Assembly: GCA_021234155.1 (NCBI GenBank)
Contig: JAJEKV010000106.1
Span: 427,050-491,049 of the forward strand
From: Isoetes taiwanensis
Taxonomy: Eukaryota > Streptophyta > Lycopodiopsida > Isoetales > Isoetaceae
Direction of reading: 5' to 3'
DNA length: 64,000 nucleotides
The notes below the pieces were generated by a model. It was not told where the DNA came from, did not search any database, and saw only the letters and a program-made list of their open reading frames with translations. Position numbers and translations under genes: made by a program. Below, piece after piece: positions 33,256-40,929 of this stretch; position 1 is the stretch's first letter; each line of letters opens with the position of its first letter.

Positions 33256-34243
33256 ATGGACCCTAGAGCCGAGAATGTGGTAGGTGAGCCTTTCAACCAG
33301 GTGTTTGGCCTGAGCCCTAAACTCTAGGATAGATGAGCGTGTGTCATTGGAGTACGAGGTTAAAGTCACATAGGAGCAAGAGGCACAACATCTTGAAGAC
33401 ATTGAAGACCCAGCCGAAGTACTGACAGACAAAAAGAGGAGAATGCTAGACATCGATGCCTACATTAGCATCGCGAGCTAAGGTCAAAGAGCACAATCTC
33501 CCGTCGAAAGGAGAATCATAGTGACACAGGAGCGCATAGAAACTGGAGGAGGACCACCATGATCTTGCAGCCTAGCAGCTCCAGGGGATGTCACGCAACG
33601 TCAACAAAAGGAGCAACCAAGCTAGACAACTGCAAGCACCCAAGGCCGACCAGGACGAGCTTCCAGCTCCCTAGTATTCACGACTTCACCGGTTCCAGAA
33701 AGAGGAGACCATGATGGAGAGGAGACACATATCAAGGGAGGTACATCTCCGACTTGAAGGCCTATGCCAACGCTAGGGCAAGATCAAGAAGGAGAATATT
33801 TCGTTCGAACAAGAGTTCAGTTCCAGATTCGACTGGAAATCAAAGGAAGGACGACTTCAGTGCTTCAATCAAGTAGTTCGAGTGGACCGGACTCAAAGGA
33901 TGGAGGGGACGACCCACCCAGTAGCGATAGATCATTCAAATGCGACCCGCTGAGCGATGATATGTGCAATAGAGATGGCCACACTTCCAGACACATGGGA
34001 GGTATCTCGAAGAAAGCCCAAGCAACAAGATCCACGCTTAGTCTACGAGGAAAAGAGACCGTGTACCTGTTAGTCACCTTCTCAGAGCTTCGAATGCATG
34101 CAAGACTGGCCACCTGCATCAATCAGGTGATCCTACACAAGCGATCAACGACGAGGCACATCTTCGGCCTTGCAAGTACACATCTCATGCAGAGACGCCG
34201 AGCAATCACCATACCCCACACGCTGGGTAATACATTGAAGTAG
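33256..34243 (+). pseudogene. Decayed H2B-like gene of LTR-B element
   Basis: Opening residues NVVGEPFNQVFGLSP align with VVGEPSIQPLEITP of the gene at 3949-5472. After a frame change RVSLEYEV aligns with LLLEYEQ there. The last frame (33764-34243) has ETVYLLVTFSELRMHARLAT and NQVILHKRSTTRHIFGLAST, matching EAVQMLIALSGFGMHARLSE and DHVILVKQRTALSIFDFAVP. Here KRST is exactly the canonical H2B KRST before helix 3. There are several stops and frameshifts. The ~120-residue N-terminal region of the other copy is absent: the ATG lies just before VVGEP. The position is the first gene after LTR and primer-binding site. Confidence 0.65.
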
Positions 34244-34469
34244 GAGTAAATTCGATTCAAAGGGGCACATCGGGAAACATTCCTTGCAACTTCAGATGAC
34301 GAGCTCAAATCAGACATGAACACCACTTCAACTATAGTAGCAACAATTCAAGGAGCTAGCCAAGAAGCGGGTTAGTGTTTGATCCGATAGTTAGATCCGA
34401 GTTTTCAGCTCTCATTCGATAGGATTCGTATTCATTTTTAGCTATAGGCGACCCCTACAGCATAAGAAT

Positions 34470-35497
34470 ATGAGACACTAACAAAGGAACCTAAGCATGT
34501 ATGATTAGGTAGATTAGAATAGATGTATTCTACTATTTTCAGTTCTGTTGTGATGGTGTTTTGACATTCTATGCGCCACTCTTGTGTATTGGGAAGGGGG
34601 GTAGAGACCCAGAGCCCAAGTAGTTGTATGATCCTAGTTTAGCCCATTAATTCCCAATTAATGCGGCCTGTGCATAAGAGCCCGCCTGGCTGTGGGTGGC
34701 GGAGCTAGACCGGCTGACAAGGGAGGGCTTGTCTGATCACAGTTGATCCCTCTGGTGCGTAGCGACGGCCGGGGAACATTTTGGGCTAGGCCTAATACCC
34801 TGGCACGGCATGCGGGCAGGGTATGGGCTCGACACCTCTTGGGTGATGCGTCATCCTCTAGGGGTTCAAGTCGTATACGAGCAGTGGCTCTCTAGCTCGC
34901 CTGTGATTGGCATGAACCTTCTGGAGGGGAGTGATCTCCTCCTACCTCATCGGGAGCTGGGGAGATGCAACCCAGTAGTAGCCCCTTTGGCTACGAACCC
35001 GGCAGGCTACGGTCAGGCTCCAATACTTTTCAGCCTATCTGCAAAGTATGCACAGGAGGGGATGGAGTGGACTACCCAACGACCATGTTTCTATGCCAGC
35101 CAAATCCAATTGCCATGAATTCTATCTGCCTTGTTATCCGGAGACCCAAGCCGTCAGTCTTTCCCCAAGAGTCTGAGCCTGGGTAGGTTTTTCCCATGTT
35201 ATGTTGATGTACTGATGTGTTGCTGCAGCTACTGTGATATGGTGGACCACCCTTCGAGGTGGGTATGTTATTGTTGATTGATGTCATGTGCTCATGTGTG
35301 TTTACGGTTCCGCAGCTAGATCGATCCCGAGGGAGACGGGATGAATGACACGTCCATTCTTCCCCGTCGGGTTCTTGGCCACCAGCAAGGGCCCGATGTT
35401 AGGTGGACGGCCTCATGTCAACGAGCAGATGCTGGTTTGAGGGATGATCTCCAGTTTGTATACGATCGGGCATCGTATAGGAGCTGGGGCCGTCACA
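34470..35497 (+). repeat. LTR C, divergent LTR of the H3-carrying element (left end unresolved)
   Basis: Homologous in order to LTR B: TTGGGAAGGGGGGTAGAGAC, GCGGCCTGTGCATAAGAGCC, GTGTTTACGGTTCCGCAGCTAG, GTTTGTATACGATCGGGCATC, ending GGGGCCGTCACA. A TGTGACG start is not visible. Weak similarity may extend left to about 34320, so the LTR is 5' truncated or joined to the H2B relic by recombination. Confidence 0.75.
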
Positions 35498-35498
35498 A

Positions 35499-35512
35499 TG
35501 GTATCAGAGCTT
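35499..35512 (+). promoter_or_regulatory. Primer-binding site (tRNA-Met type) after LTR C
   Basis: TGGTATCAGAGCTT follows the CACA LTR end by one base and matches the plant initiator-tRNA consensus. The sequence after it (GACCAAGATCGAGCACTGACCG ... AGTGGGAAAATTTT) aligns with the leader after LTR B (GACCAAGAGCAAAGCACCGCC ... AGTGGGAAAAAATT). Confidence 0.9.
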
Positions 35513-35755
35513 TGATCTTGGCAGACCAAGATCGAGCACTGACCGTAATCCTATAGGAACTAACTAATCTAGACATTCAGTTTGGAGATAAAAGCCCAAG
35601 CGCGAACCTCGAGTAGTGGGAAAATTTTTTTCTTTCCCCGGGGTAGAGTTAGTAATTATCTAGAATTAAGATAATTAGAGAATATATTTAAAAAGAAATA
35701 GATAGAAGAAAGGTAACCTAAGAAAGTCTACCGAATTTTAGACACTTTTTCGGCT

Positions 35756-35830
35756 GACACCTCCAAGGATGCGCCAGGAGCATGTTAGGTCCATACCTAA
35801 TGGGTCTCTCGCGCATGCTTAGAGGGGTCA
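35756..35830. repeat. Palindrome upstream of H3-like gene, copy 1
   Basis: A 75-bp inverted repeat. GACACCTCCAAGGATGCGCC pairs with GCGCATGCTTAGAGGGGTC, centre TTAGGTCCATACCTAA. Confidence 0.85.
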
Positions 35831-35969
35831 CCCCATATGAACCCTAGAACTCGGCCTTAGGAGCCCCAAATTGTAAAATAAAAGATAATATCCCATTTAA
35901 AAAGCTCGAAGTAGCTAGATTTGCATGTTAAAACACAGAAAAACATTACGTAAAAGTCATTTTGGAGCA

Positions 35970-36042
35970 ACACCTCTAAGGGTGCGCCAGGGCATAGTTA
36001 GGTCATGACCTAACACCCTTCTCACGCATGCTTAGAGGGGTC
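35970..36042. repeat. Palindrome upstream of H3-like gene, copy 2
   Basis: A 73-bp inverted repeat, 214 bp from copy 1. ACACCTCTAAGGGTGCGCCAG pairs with CTCACGCATGCTTAGAGGGGT around the perfect dyad TTAGGTCATGACCTAA. Confidence 0.88.
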
Positions 36043-36181
36043 CCCTAAAAATGACCTCGGAATTTGCTCAAAACTTACTCAAATTGTAAAAGTAATGATA
36101 TAATCTTGCTTGGAATGCTTAAATTAGTGGGAAACGCATGTTAAATTGTGTAAATTGGATAAGTTTAGAGCAAAAAGGGCC

Positions 36182-36798
36182 AACACCTCTAAGGGTGCGC
36201 CATGGCATAGTTAGGTCTGGACCTAACACCTTCCCGGCGCCTGCCTGAGCGCCTGGGCGCCTTCAGGGCTGTCTGGGCGTAGTGATGGATGGCGCCTGGG
36301 AGGTGCAGTGATGGGTGGCGCCTGCCTGCGAGAGCGTGCCTGAGCGTATGCGCCTGAGAGCATGCCTGGATCGGTGGAGCGCTTTGGTGAGGAGGCACCT
36401 CCACTGGGCGATTTCCCTGAGCGGTTTCTCTGAGCGCCGCCTTCCCTGCGCGTCTGGGCGATTGGCATTGGGGGCGTCGGTTTTCCAGCACCCAGTTGTG
36501 AAGAGGTTACGGTTCCGAGGCGTTTGGTGAAGTCTTGTCTGTTGGAGGTATGCTTATTGCTTCTTGCAATAGCATGGATTTTTGGATGCGTAGTCATCCT
36601 GGCAACAGTTTTTTCCCAGGTGGTTTTTAATCTGGGCCATGGTGATTATGGTTTGTTCTGTGGGCTTCGGTCCTTGTTCTGGTTAGGGACTTCGGTCCCG
36701 TTTTGTACTTGTGGTCCCATAACCCGATTGGGTTCCGTGGACATTAAAAGTTTCTTCCTTCCTTCCTTCCTTCCTCCTCGCGCACACTTAGAGGGGTT
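36182..36798. repeat. Palindrome upstream of H3-like gene, copy 3, split by a SINE
   Basis: The left arm and centre (AACACCTCTAAGGGTGCGCC ... TTAGGTCTGGACCTAA) lie at 36182-36232. The right arm CTCGCGCACACTTAGAGGGG lies at 36777-36796. A ~540-bp SINE sits between. The left arm begins 212 bp after copy 2. Confidence 0.82.
36233..36776 (+). mobile_element. SINE copy 1 (shares 3' end with a LINE)
   Basis: About 540 bp, GC-rich at the 5' end with repeated GCCTGAGCGCCTGGGCGCC-type units. It ends GGTCCCATAACCCGATTGGG, TTCCGTGGACATTAAAAG and a (TTCC)n tail. A near-identical inverted copy is at 63166-63725. The 3' end resembles the GC-rich LINE's end at 57500-57576, so that LINE type probably mobilises it. 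ORFs in it on either strand are not conserved proteins. No clear tRNA A/B boxes were found. Confidence 0.75.
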
Positions 36799-36894
36799 CG
36801 AGGGAAAATAGTTGAAGAAGACCCAGCTTCGAATCGGGATATAGAGGATTTCACCAACAAACCAAGGAAATAACCAATTAGACCAAACCCTAAA

Positions 36895-36990
36895 AACTTA
36901 ACCCTATAAATTAGTGGACTTAGACCTCATTTTTTAGGGTTTTCCACGTTGTTCTTCGAGCTCGTTCCAATAGGCGATCTTCTGGCATCC
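36895..36990 (+). promoter_or_regulatory. Putative core promoter and 5' UTR motif of the H3-like gene
   Basis: CCCTAAAAACTTAACCCTATAAATTAG gives a TATA box at 36905-36911, 112 bp before the ATG (37017). AGGCGATCTTCTGGCATCC (36972-36990) matches the AGGCGATCTTCCAGCC motif of the H2B-like gene. Both genes thus keep a common promoter and UTR although their proteins differ. Confidence 0.65.
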
Positions 36991-37016
36991 TGATCCAAAG
37001 CGATCGTTGTCAAACA

Positions 37017-38177
37017 ATGGCTAGGACCAAGCAGACCGCTCGTAAGGTTAGCCACGATGATAAGCCCAGCGCCCAAGTCCTCGCCGCCGAGCAGAAACTC
37101 AAAGATGCCGAGGAGAAATTGAAGGCCGACATGGAGAGGCGACCTAGATACTACCGAAATCTAGAAAAGAGGCGCAAGAAAGAAGAGAAGGCCAAGAGGA
37201 AAGAAGAAAAGGCAAGAAGGAAAGAAGAAAAAGCAAAGAGGAGGGAGGAGAAGGCAAGGAAGAAAGCACAGGAAGCAGACGAGGAGGCCGAAGAAGACCA
37301 ATGGCGCGAACAGAGAACGAAGAACAGGGAAGAAAAAGACAGGAAGGGCAAGGGGGTGATGACGGAAGGGCCACCAAGGAAGAAGAGAAGGAGATTGGTC
37401 GGCATCGTCATCGGCGAACGACCCGAAGGCGACCAACCCTCATCGTCGTCGGGAGATTCAGGTGATGTGCCGAACTTCTTGGATGAAGTGTTCGTCGCAA
37501 CAGGAGAATCCTCGCAGAAGAACCAGAACAGTCATCCTGAGACCGATGAACCCCAAGAGGAGGATCAACCCCCAGCCCAGGACCCGGCAGAAACACGAGT
37601 TGAACTACCCCCGCCGTTGCCTCCACCGTTTCCGCAATGGCAAGAGGCGAGGAAGCTAGATGCAGACAAAGCAGCCGCAAAGAAGGCGAACAAAACGGCC
37701 AGGGACTCGTACACCTTAGGGTTAGCAGACTATACGGTATATAAGAAGATGCACACCGAGTACAGTGCCTATTACGAGGCACACAGGGTAAAATATATCG
37801 AAGGAGGGCGGCCAACACGAGAGATATTCCAGCTGAAACCTCCACCAGAGCTTCCGGACCCCCCGCAGAAACCCATGAAAAGATCCCAAAACTCCCCGTT
37901 TGCGAGAGCCCTGCGAGAAATCCGGCACTTCCAACGGAGTTACGGATTTCTGATTCCCAGAGCTGCATTCCAGAGATTCGTCCGGGAGATTTTGTGGGAC
38001 TTCGACCCTGACAAGCGAGTAACTAACGATATGTTACTCGCTTTACAAGAAGCAGCAGAGATGGAGGTCGTGCAACACTTCGAAGATTCACTGGCATGCA
38101 CGCTCCATGCAAAAAGAGTCACGCTTCAACCAAAGGACATGAGACTGGCCAAATACATCAAGAGGACAGATAAATAG
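37017..38177 (+). CDS. Histone H3-like protein with long coiled-coil insertion, retroelement-borne
   Basis: An intact 386-codon gene. Residues 2-10 are ARTKQTARK, identical to the H3 tail (K4, R8 and K9 kept); position 10 of mature H3 is Val instead of Ser. Residues ~20-115 are a highly charged K/E/R coiled coil with repeated KRKEEKARRKEEKA units. RKKRRRL (121-127) is a likely NLS. 130-205 is acidic and Pro-rich, and 206-290 is a helical linker. Residues 296-386 are a full H3 histone fold: ALREIRHFQRSYGFLIPRAA, FQRFVREI, LLALQEAAEMEVVQHFEDSL, CTLHAKRVTLQPKDMRLAK. Canonical H3 is 135 aa; this has ~250 extra residues between tail and fold. It lies first after LTR C, primer-binding site and palindromes. 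I infer nuclear import, H4 pairing and a chromatin role in the element's life cycle. A host H3 variant captured by the element is the alternative. Confidence 0.9.
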   Translation: MARTKQTARKVSHDDKPSAQVLAAEQKLKDAEEKLKADMERRPRYYRNLEKRRKKEEKAKRKEEKARRKEEKAKRREEKARKKAQEADEEAEEDQWREQRTKNREEKDRKGKGVMTEGPPRKKRRRLVGIVIGERPEGDQPSSSSGDSGDVPNFLDEVFVATGESSQKNQNSHPETDEPQEEDQPPAQDPAETRVELPPPLPPPFPQWQEARKLDADKAAAKKANKTARDSYTLGLADYTVYKKMHTEYSAYYEAHRVKYIEGGRPTREIFQLKPPPELPDPPQKPMKRSQNSPFARALREIRHFQRSYGFLIPRAAFQRFVREILWDFDPDKRVTNDMLLALQEAAEMEVVQHFEDSLACTLHAKRVTLQPKDMRLAKYIKRTDK

Positions 38178-38209
38178 AACAGAAGCTACTTTTTGTAACT
38201 AACATGCTT

Positions 38210-38245
38210 ATATGTAAAGTGTGAAAATTTTGAATAATAAGGATA
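38210..38245 (+). terminator. Possible polyadenylation region of the H3-like gene
   Basis: The AT-rich 3' UTR has TTTTGTAACT, ATATGTAAAG and TTGAATAATAAGG 20-70 bp after the stop. AATAAT is a near-AATAAA signal. No experimental support. Confidence 0.3.
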
Positions 38246-38323
38246 TATAGTTGTTTAAAACGTGCATTGGGTTAAGTATAGTAGTAGTTAAGAAGCAAAT
38301 GTGAAATTTTGGGTAAAAAGAGG

Positions 38324-38395
38324 CCAACACCTCTAAGGGTACGCCAGGGCATAGTTAGGTCTGGACCTAGCCATTTCAGACCCTTGGCAGTGGCT
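38324..38395. repeat. Half palindrome downstream of the H3-like gene
   Basis: AACACCTCTAAGGGTACGCCAGGGCATAG TTAGGTCTGGACCTAG repeats the left arm and dyad of copy 3 almost exactly. The right arm is replaced by TTTCAGACCCTTGGCAGTGG. It seems to be where recognisable element sequence ends. Confidence 0.75.
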
Positions 38396-38399
38396 CAGA

Positions 38400-39640
38400 A
38401 CAAATAAGAGAGGCAAATTATATAAAAAATTGTTAACAACGTCCACCGGACCAAAAACACAGTGCTGCAAAACAACAGTTCAAACCTTAGAGGACCAAAA
38501 ATTGCCAACTGTTGCCGCCAATCCCTCCTGGCACCTGCAATCTGCCAAGAACTTGCCATGTCCATTTCGATCCTTAGATTTCTGACCTAAACCGCAGATT
38601 TGCCTCAACTTTTTTCCTCTTTTCTTCACATCTCTTTTGGACTGGCAAAGGAGCGACAGGTTTTGCAGCTTGCATACAACTTAAAATTAAGCAAACAGCC
38701 ATTCATTATGAGTTGGTAAAGTAAAACCAATCTGATCCCATGATCTTGTAAAAATCTGGTAGATGAATTTACAAGCTGATTAAAACCAGAAGCACCCGAC
38801 CTCTTGATTCTGTCGTCCTGATGCACAGACGTAAATAAAAAGCGGCATGCAAAATTATCCACACTCTAAAATTCGGCGGGTTATCTGCCCCTTCTTTGAA
38901 TCCGCTTTCTACTTCTGGCCCCAGCAAATCCATTCCTTCCACCATTCAAACAAACATCAATAAAACAAGGTGCTGCGCACAGAGGGTTGCCCTCAGGTTC
39001 TTGAAAGTGAAGTGGCCTAAATCAAACCGTGAAGTCATGTTTTCACAATCTATATTTAAATTAAAGTAGACCCCTACCATATTCTTCATCTACAAGCCCG
39101 TCCACAAGTGCCCCTCGATCGAATTATGTATAAAACTGAGTAGTTGTGTGTTCAAAAAATGTCTATATGTATTTTATGTCTTCCAGATACAATATTAGCA
39201 CCTCCTAGTACTCACAATATTTTAACGAGTCGCACCACGTGGATGTATTAGATAAGAAAATAAGCGTTCGACATGGAACATTTCTATATGGTGTTTGTAT
39301 GCCATATAAAATACAAATTATTTAACTACTATCATGATTGTAGAACTACGTATCTTCACTTGGGTATTTGGATATATTCCATATATGTTTGAATTGGAAT
39401 CAAATATTTAGGGTCACAAATGGCATATAACAGATTGTGCAAGTTGAAATTGCCTCAACATAGATGATCCACAACATGGTGGGAAAGTTAGTTACATGAA
39501 GGTAAATGTTATATGAATGCCGATACAAACAGTTCACTTAGAATGAGATTTTCCTTTTTTTACAATAACAACGAGGCATTTAACATGATGAGCACAGTAG
39601 TCACTGATCCTGTAACAACATTCATGAAATTAAAGTTTTT
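38400..39640. other. Unassigned sequence between H3 element and stress-protein exons
   Basis: No coding frame or repeat recognised. It may be intron or flank of the universal stress protein gene. The expected last exon of that gene is not seen here. Confidence 0.4.
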
Positions 39641-39680
39641 AGCATGTGAAGGAGCCCAATCCAATTGGATTCAATTCATA

Positions 39681-39801
39681 CCTTTTGAGTGTTCCATAGC
39701 CATGGCTTTCTACCACCAAGACATCATCATGCTCTTTTTCTGCAGCATCACAGATTCGCTTTCTTGCATCTCCAAGGACAGCCATAGTTTTAGGATGGAT
39801 C
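39681..39801 (-). CDS. Universal stress protein gene, exon 3
   Basis: IHPKTMAVLGDARKRICDAA then VLVVESHGYGTLKR matches the central USP segment (G-D-x-R...I...A, hDhLVVGSHGYG). Acceptor TTTTTTTCTTCCAG precedes it and CTCAAAAG|GTATGAATT is a good donor. The usual G-S-H-G-Y-G ATP-binding region reads ESHGYG. Confidence 0.75.
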
Positions 39802-39894
39802 TGGAAGAAAAAAAATTGCAATTTACAAAACTTGATACATAACATGAACATGAATAAAATCTAGAAACAGATGTGATATTCACTACAGAGCCAC

Positions 39895-39979
39895 TTTGCA
39901 TTTTCAAAGACACTGTCAGTAATGCTCTTCTGCTGCTTCTTCATGGCATCAATCATATCTGGAGTGACATAATATCCAA
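39895..39979 (-). CDS. Universal stress protein gene, exon 2
   Basis: TTTTGTAG acceptor then VGYYVTPDMIDAMKKQQKSI and TDSVFENAKWLC, fitting the helix between USP strands 1 and 2. It lies between exons 1 and 3 in the right order and strand. Confidence 0.7.
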
Positions 39980-40072
39980 CTACAAAAGGTTCAACATTTA
40001 GGTCAGAAACACGGAAAAAGAACACAAAGAATCCAGAAACAGAAACAAAATTTGAGGTCCAGCTGCACCTGT

Positions 40073-40243
40073 ATACGTCTGACCTACAGATTCGGCATGG
40101 ATAAAAACAACTGTGGTGTCGCTGGATTTGTAGTGATGAAGGTTTTCAAGGTCCCAAAGAAGCGCTTTTGTACTATGTTCACTATCATCTACGGAAATCA
40201 TAACGATGCGTTTCCTTCCCGTGGCCCAAGAATATGTTTTCAT
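40073..40243 (-). CDS. Universal stress protein gene, exon 1
   Basis: RKRIVMISVDDSEHSTKALL is the first USP strand and helix (V-x-V-D-x-S-x-x-S), followed by TTVVFIHAESVGQTYTG. Donor ACAG|GTGCAG. The Met at 40243 gives a short tail before the conserved core. USPs are small nucleotide-binding stress proteins. The C-terminal exon (usually GSVSxYCxxxAxCPVLIV) was not found, so this copy may be truncated by the retroelement cluster on its 3' side. Confidence 0.75.
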
Positions 40244-40829
40244 GTTTTTTGTTCAATTCCATTTTTTTATTACAGGGTAAGCAGATACCTTAGAAGTTAC
40301 ACAACTCATAAACAAAGTATCTAAATGTTGTTCAATAGATAAGGCCTATAATTTTTCTTGCTAGAACCTTGCTTTTTGCCATCAATAAATAAGTCTTTTG
40401 TAGCCAACATAGCTCATATAACCTGCGACCTCCATACATTCCTTTAACTTTGAACTAAGCTAGATAGGCTTCTATTTCTAAGCTGAACCGAAATTTTCCT
40501 AAGAGCCGGAGTAAAACTCTGCTCAAGGAGAGTATTTTTCCTTAGTATCAAATGACAGAAGTTATATACTCGCAGCAAGAAGAGCCGGAGTAGAAATATG
40601 AGAAGCAAGAGATCTTTTCTGTCATTAGTTTGGGGAAGGAAAACAACGGGACCTCGGTTACCAGAAGATCATTTATGAAGATTCAGTCTTTAGGGTTTCG
40701 GCATAAACCTAAACCTAGAAGCTTGATACTTGCACAACATCAAAGTTAATACCGCTTAGGTGGTTCGAACAGCGTGATGAGCAACAAGGCTGACCGTCAA
40801 ATTACTGGCAACAACTAGTTTGCAGCAGT

Positions 40830-40925
40830 TTTTGGCATATTCTAGTATGCCGACATATACCTGAAATATATCAAAAACCCATATGAGCAAGAGTTTGCAC
40901 CCTAGGGGCAACCCAAATATCGAGC
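40830..40925. repeat. Dispersed repeat, copy 1
   Basis: GCCGACATATACCTGAAATA ... AAAAACCCATATGAGCAAGA ... GGGGCAACCCAAA matches 60085-60160 closely. The element type is unknown. Confidence 0.6.
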
Positions 40926-40929
40926 TTTC

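Noticed and set aside
36189-36597. 100- and 124-aa frames in the SINE (and equivalents at 63338-63790)
   Set aside because: They are low-complexity translations of GC-rich SINE repeats, present on several frames and both strands; no conserved protein motif.
37650-37880. Possible HMG-box in the H3-like linker (YSAYYEAHRVKYIEGG)
   Set aside because: Only a short resemblance to the end of an HMG box; the hydrophobic pattern of helices 1 and 2 is missing.
37144-37968. Several long minus-strand frames opposite the H3-like gene
   Set aside because: Shadow frames produced by the purine-rich coiled-coil coding strand; Ser/Phe/Leu-rich composition only.
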